In this document: piece by piece, positions 6,076 to 6,248 of the stretch | How the letters are laid out: the number at the start of each line of letters is the position of its first letter | How positions within the stretch are numbered: position 1 is the stretch's first letter | Assembly: GCA_947174735.1 (NCBI GenBank) | Contig: CAMWKC010000137.1 | Location: 1 to 6,248 of the forward strand | DNA from: an uncultured Porphyromonadaceae bacterium | Lineage (GTDB): Bacteria; Bacteroidota; Bacteroidia; Bacteroidales; Muribaculaceae | Direction of reading: 5' to 3' | Length of the DNA: 6,248 bases | Position numbers and translations under genes: made by a program | The notes under the pieces: model-generated | What the model was told of the DNA's origin: nothing | Databases searched by the model: none | The model's input: only the letters and a program-made list of their open reading frames with translations

Positions 6076-6114
6076 GGGAACGTTCGCTTCGCTCACCGGG
6101 AACGTCGCGGTGAG
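6076..6114 (+). repeat. GC-rich self-complementary segment with a direct repeat
   Basis: CTCACCG (6092-6098) pairs with CGGTGAG (6108-6114) over a 9-base loop. The motif GGGAACGT occurs at 6076-6083 and again at 6098-6105. GAACGTTC (6078-6085) is itself a palindrome, so alternative foldings compete. The stretch stands out as GC-rich from AT-rich surroundings. It might be a structured RNA leader or a worn intergenic repeat; I do not recognise it. Confidence 0.4.
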
Positions 6115-6119
6115 GAGGG

Positions 6120-6162
6120 ACACAGAACCACACAGGAACAGAAACACAGAACAACACAGAAC
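6120..6162 (+). repeat. Four ACACAGAAC-type short direct repeats
   Basis: ACACAGAAC occurs at 6120-6128, 6144-6152 and 6154-6162, with a one-base-longer variant ACACAGGAAC at 6130-6139. The start-to-start spacings are 10, 14 and 10 bases, so the array is irregular. It is far too short and uneven for a CRISPR array. The strand is nearly free of T in this stretch, giving a CA/GA-rich, unstructured RNA if transcribed. Confidence 0.55.
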
Positions 6163-6167
6163 TTAAA

Positions 6168-6220
6168 AGTCAACTCCGTTAAGGGATAATCACTCTGTAT
6201 TGGTCTGAAAAAGGTTGACT
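6168..6220 (+). repeat. Separated 7-bp inverted pair AGTCAAC / GTTGACT
   Basis: AGTCAAC (6168-6174) and GTTGACT (6214-6220) are exact reverse complements separated by 39 bases. They could be a short regulatory stem, an operator pair, or an end of a mobile element whose body lies beyond the window. Seven base pairs can also arise by chance. The right arm contains TTGACT, and 17 bases further on is TAATAA (6238-6243), a spacing like an E. coli sigma-70 promoter. Bacteroidota use a different consensus (TTTG and TAnnTTTG), so I do not call a promoter. Confidence 0.25.
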
Positions 6221-6248
6221 CAAAATAAGGAAAAATCTAATAAAAGTT

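Noticed and set aside
6120..6162. Short repeats considered as a CRISPR array
   Set aside because: The repeats are 9-10 bases with 1-5 base gaps, far below CRISPR repeat and spacer lengths.
5984..6166. 60-codon plus-strand frame over the structured intergenic region
   Set aside because: Its end is simply the ACACAGAAC repeats translated (HRNRNTEQHRT), its start is a non-ATG codon inside the 5959 ORF, and there is no family resemblance.

Overview
The window looks like a piece of a Bacteroidota (order Bacteroidales) chromosome, probably from a gut or oral commensal such as Muribaculaceae, Prevotella or Bacteroides; I cannot decide the family from sequence alone. The reasons are a giant secreted protein with BspA-type leucine-rich repeats, Bacteroidota-specific C-terminal modules (paired WNWI motifs, an AAFCGDECRG domain), a C-terminus resembling a type IX secretion (T9SS) sorting domain, and start regions without an obvious Shine-Dalgarno sequence.

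Region 1 (1-5741) is one reading frame on the plus strand, open from the left edge, so the gene begins upstream and its signal peptide is not in the window. The visible 1,912 codons encode a modular surface or secreted protein. Two long homologous modules come first (about 480 residues period), each made of a beta-rich domain, an L-x-L-x-G linker and a BspA-type LRR array with a Y-W-x-x-[FL] cap. An AT-rich stretch of unrecognised sequence and a third, shorter LRR array follow. After those come a G-W-R-G-I-I-L-P-F domain, a chitobiase/hexosaminidase C-terminal-like Ig domain, two WNWI repeats, an AAFCGDECRG domain and the putative T9SS sorting domain. No catalytic module is visible, so adhesion or host/glycan contact is the most reasonable inference.

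Region 2 (5742-6248) is about 500 bases without a convincing gene. It holds a UUCG-loop mini hairpin next to a perfect 25-bp inverted repeat, a pyrimidine-rich stretch with short direct repeats, and a second terminator-like hairpin. Beyond these lie a 17-codon ORF that reads like a signal peptide and then stops, a GC-rich self-complementary segment, four ACACAGAAC-type repeats, and a short AGTCAAC/GTTGACT inverted pair near the right edge. I read the first part as the end of the large transcription unit and the rest as a decayed or regulatory leader region.

I did not find a CRISPR array, tRNA, rRNA, transposase or defence system. Nothing here shows a clearly new biological system. The most noteworthy points are the internal duplication and compositional mosaicism of the giant protein, and the structured intergenic region behind it. 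All residue numbers count the TTG codon at 15 as residue 1; this is only a counting reference, not a proposed start.
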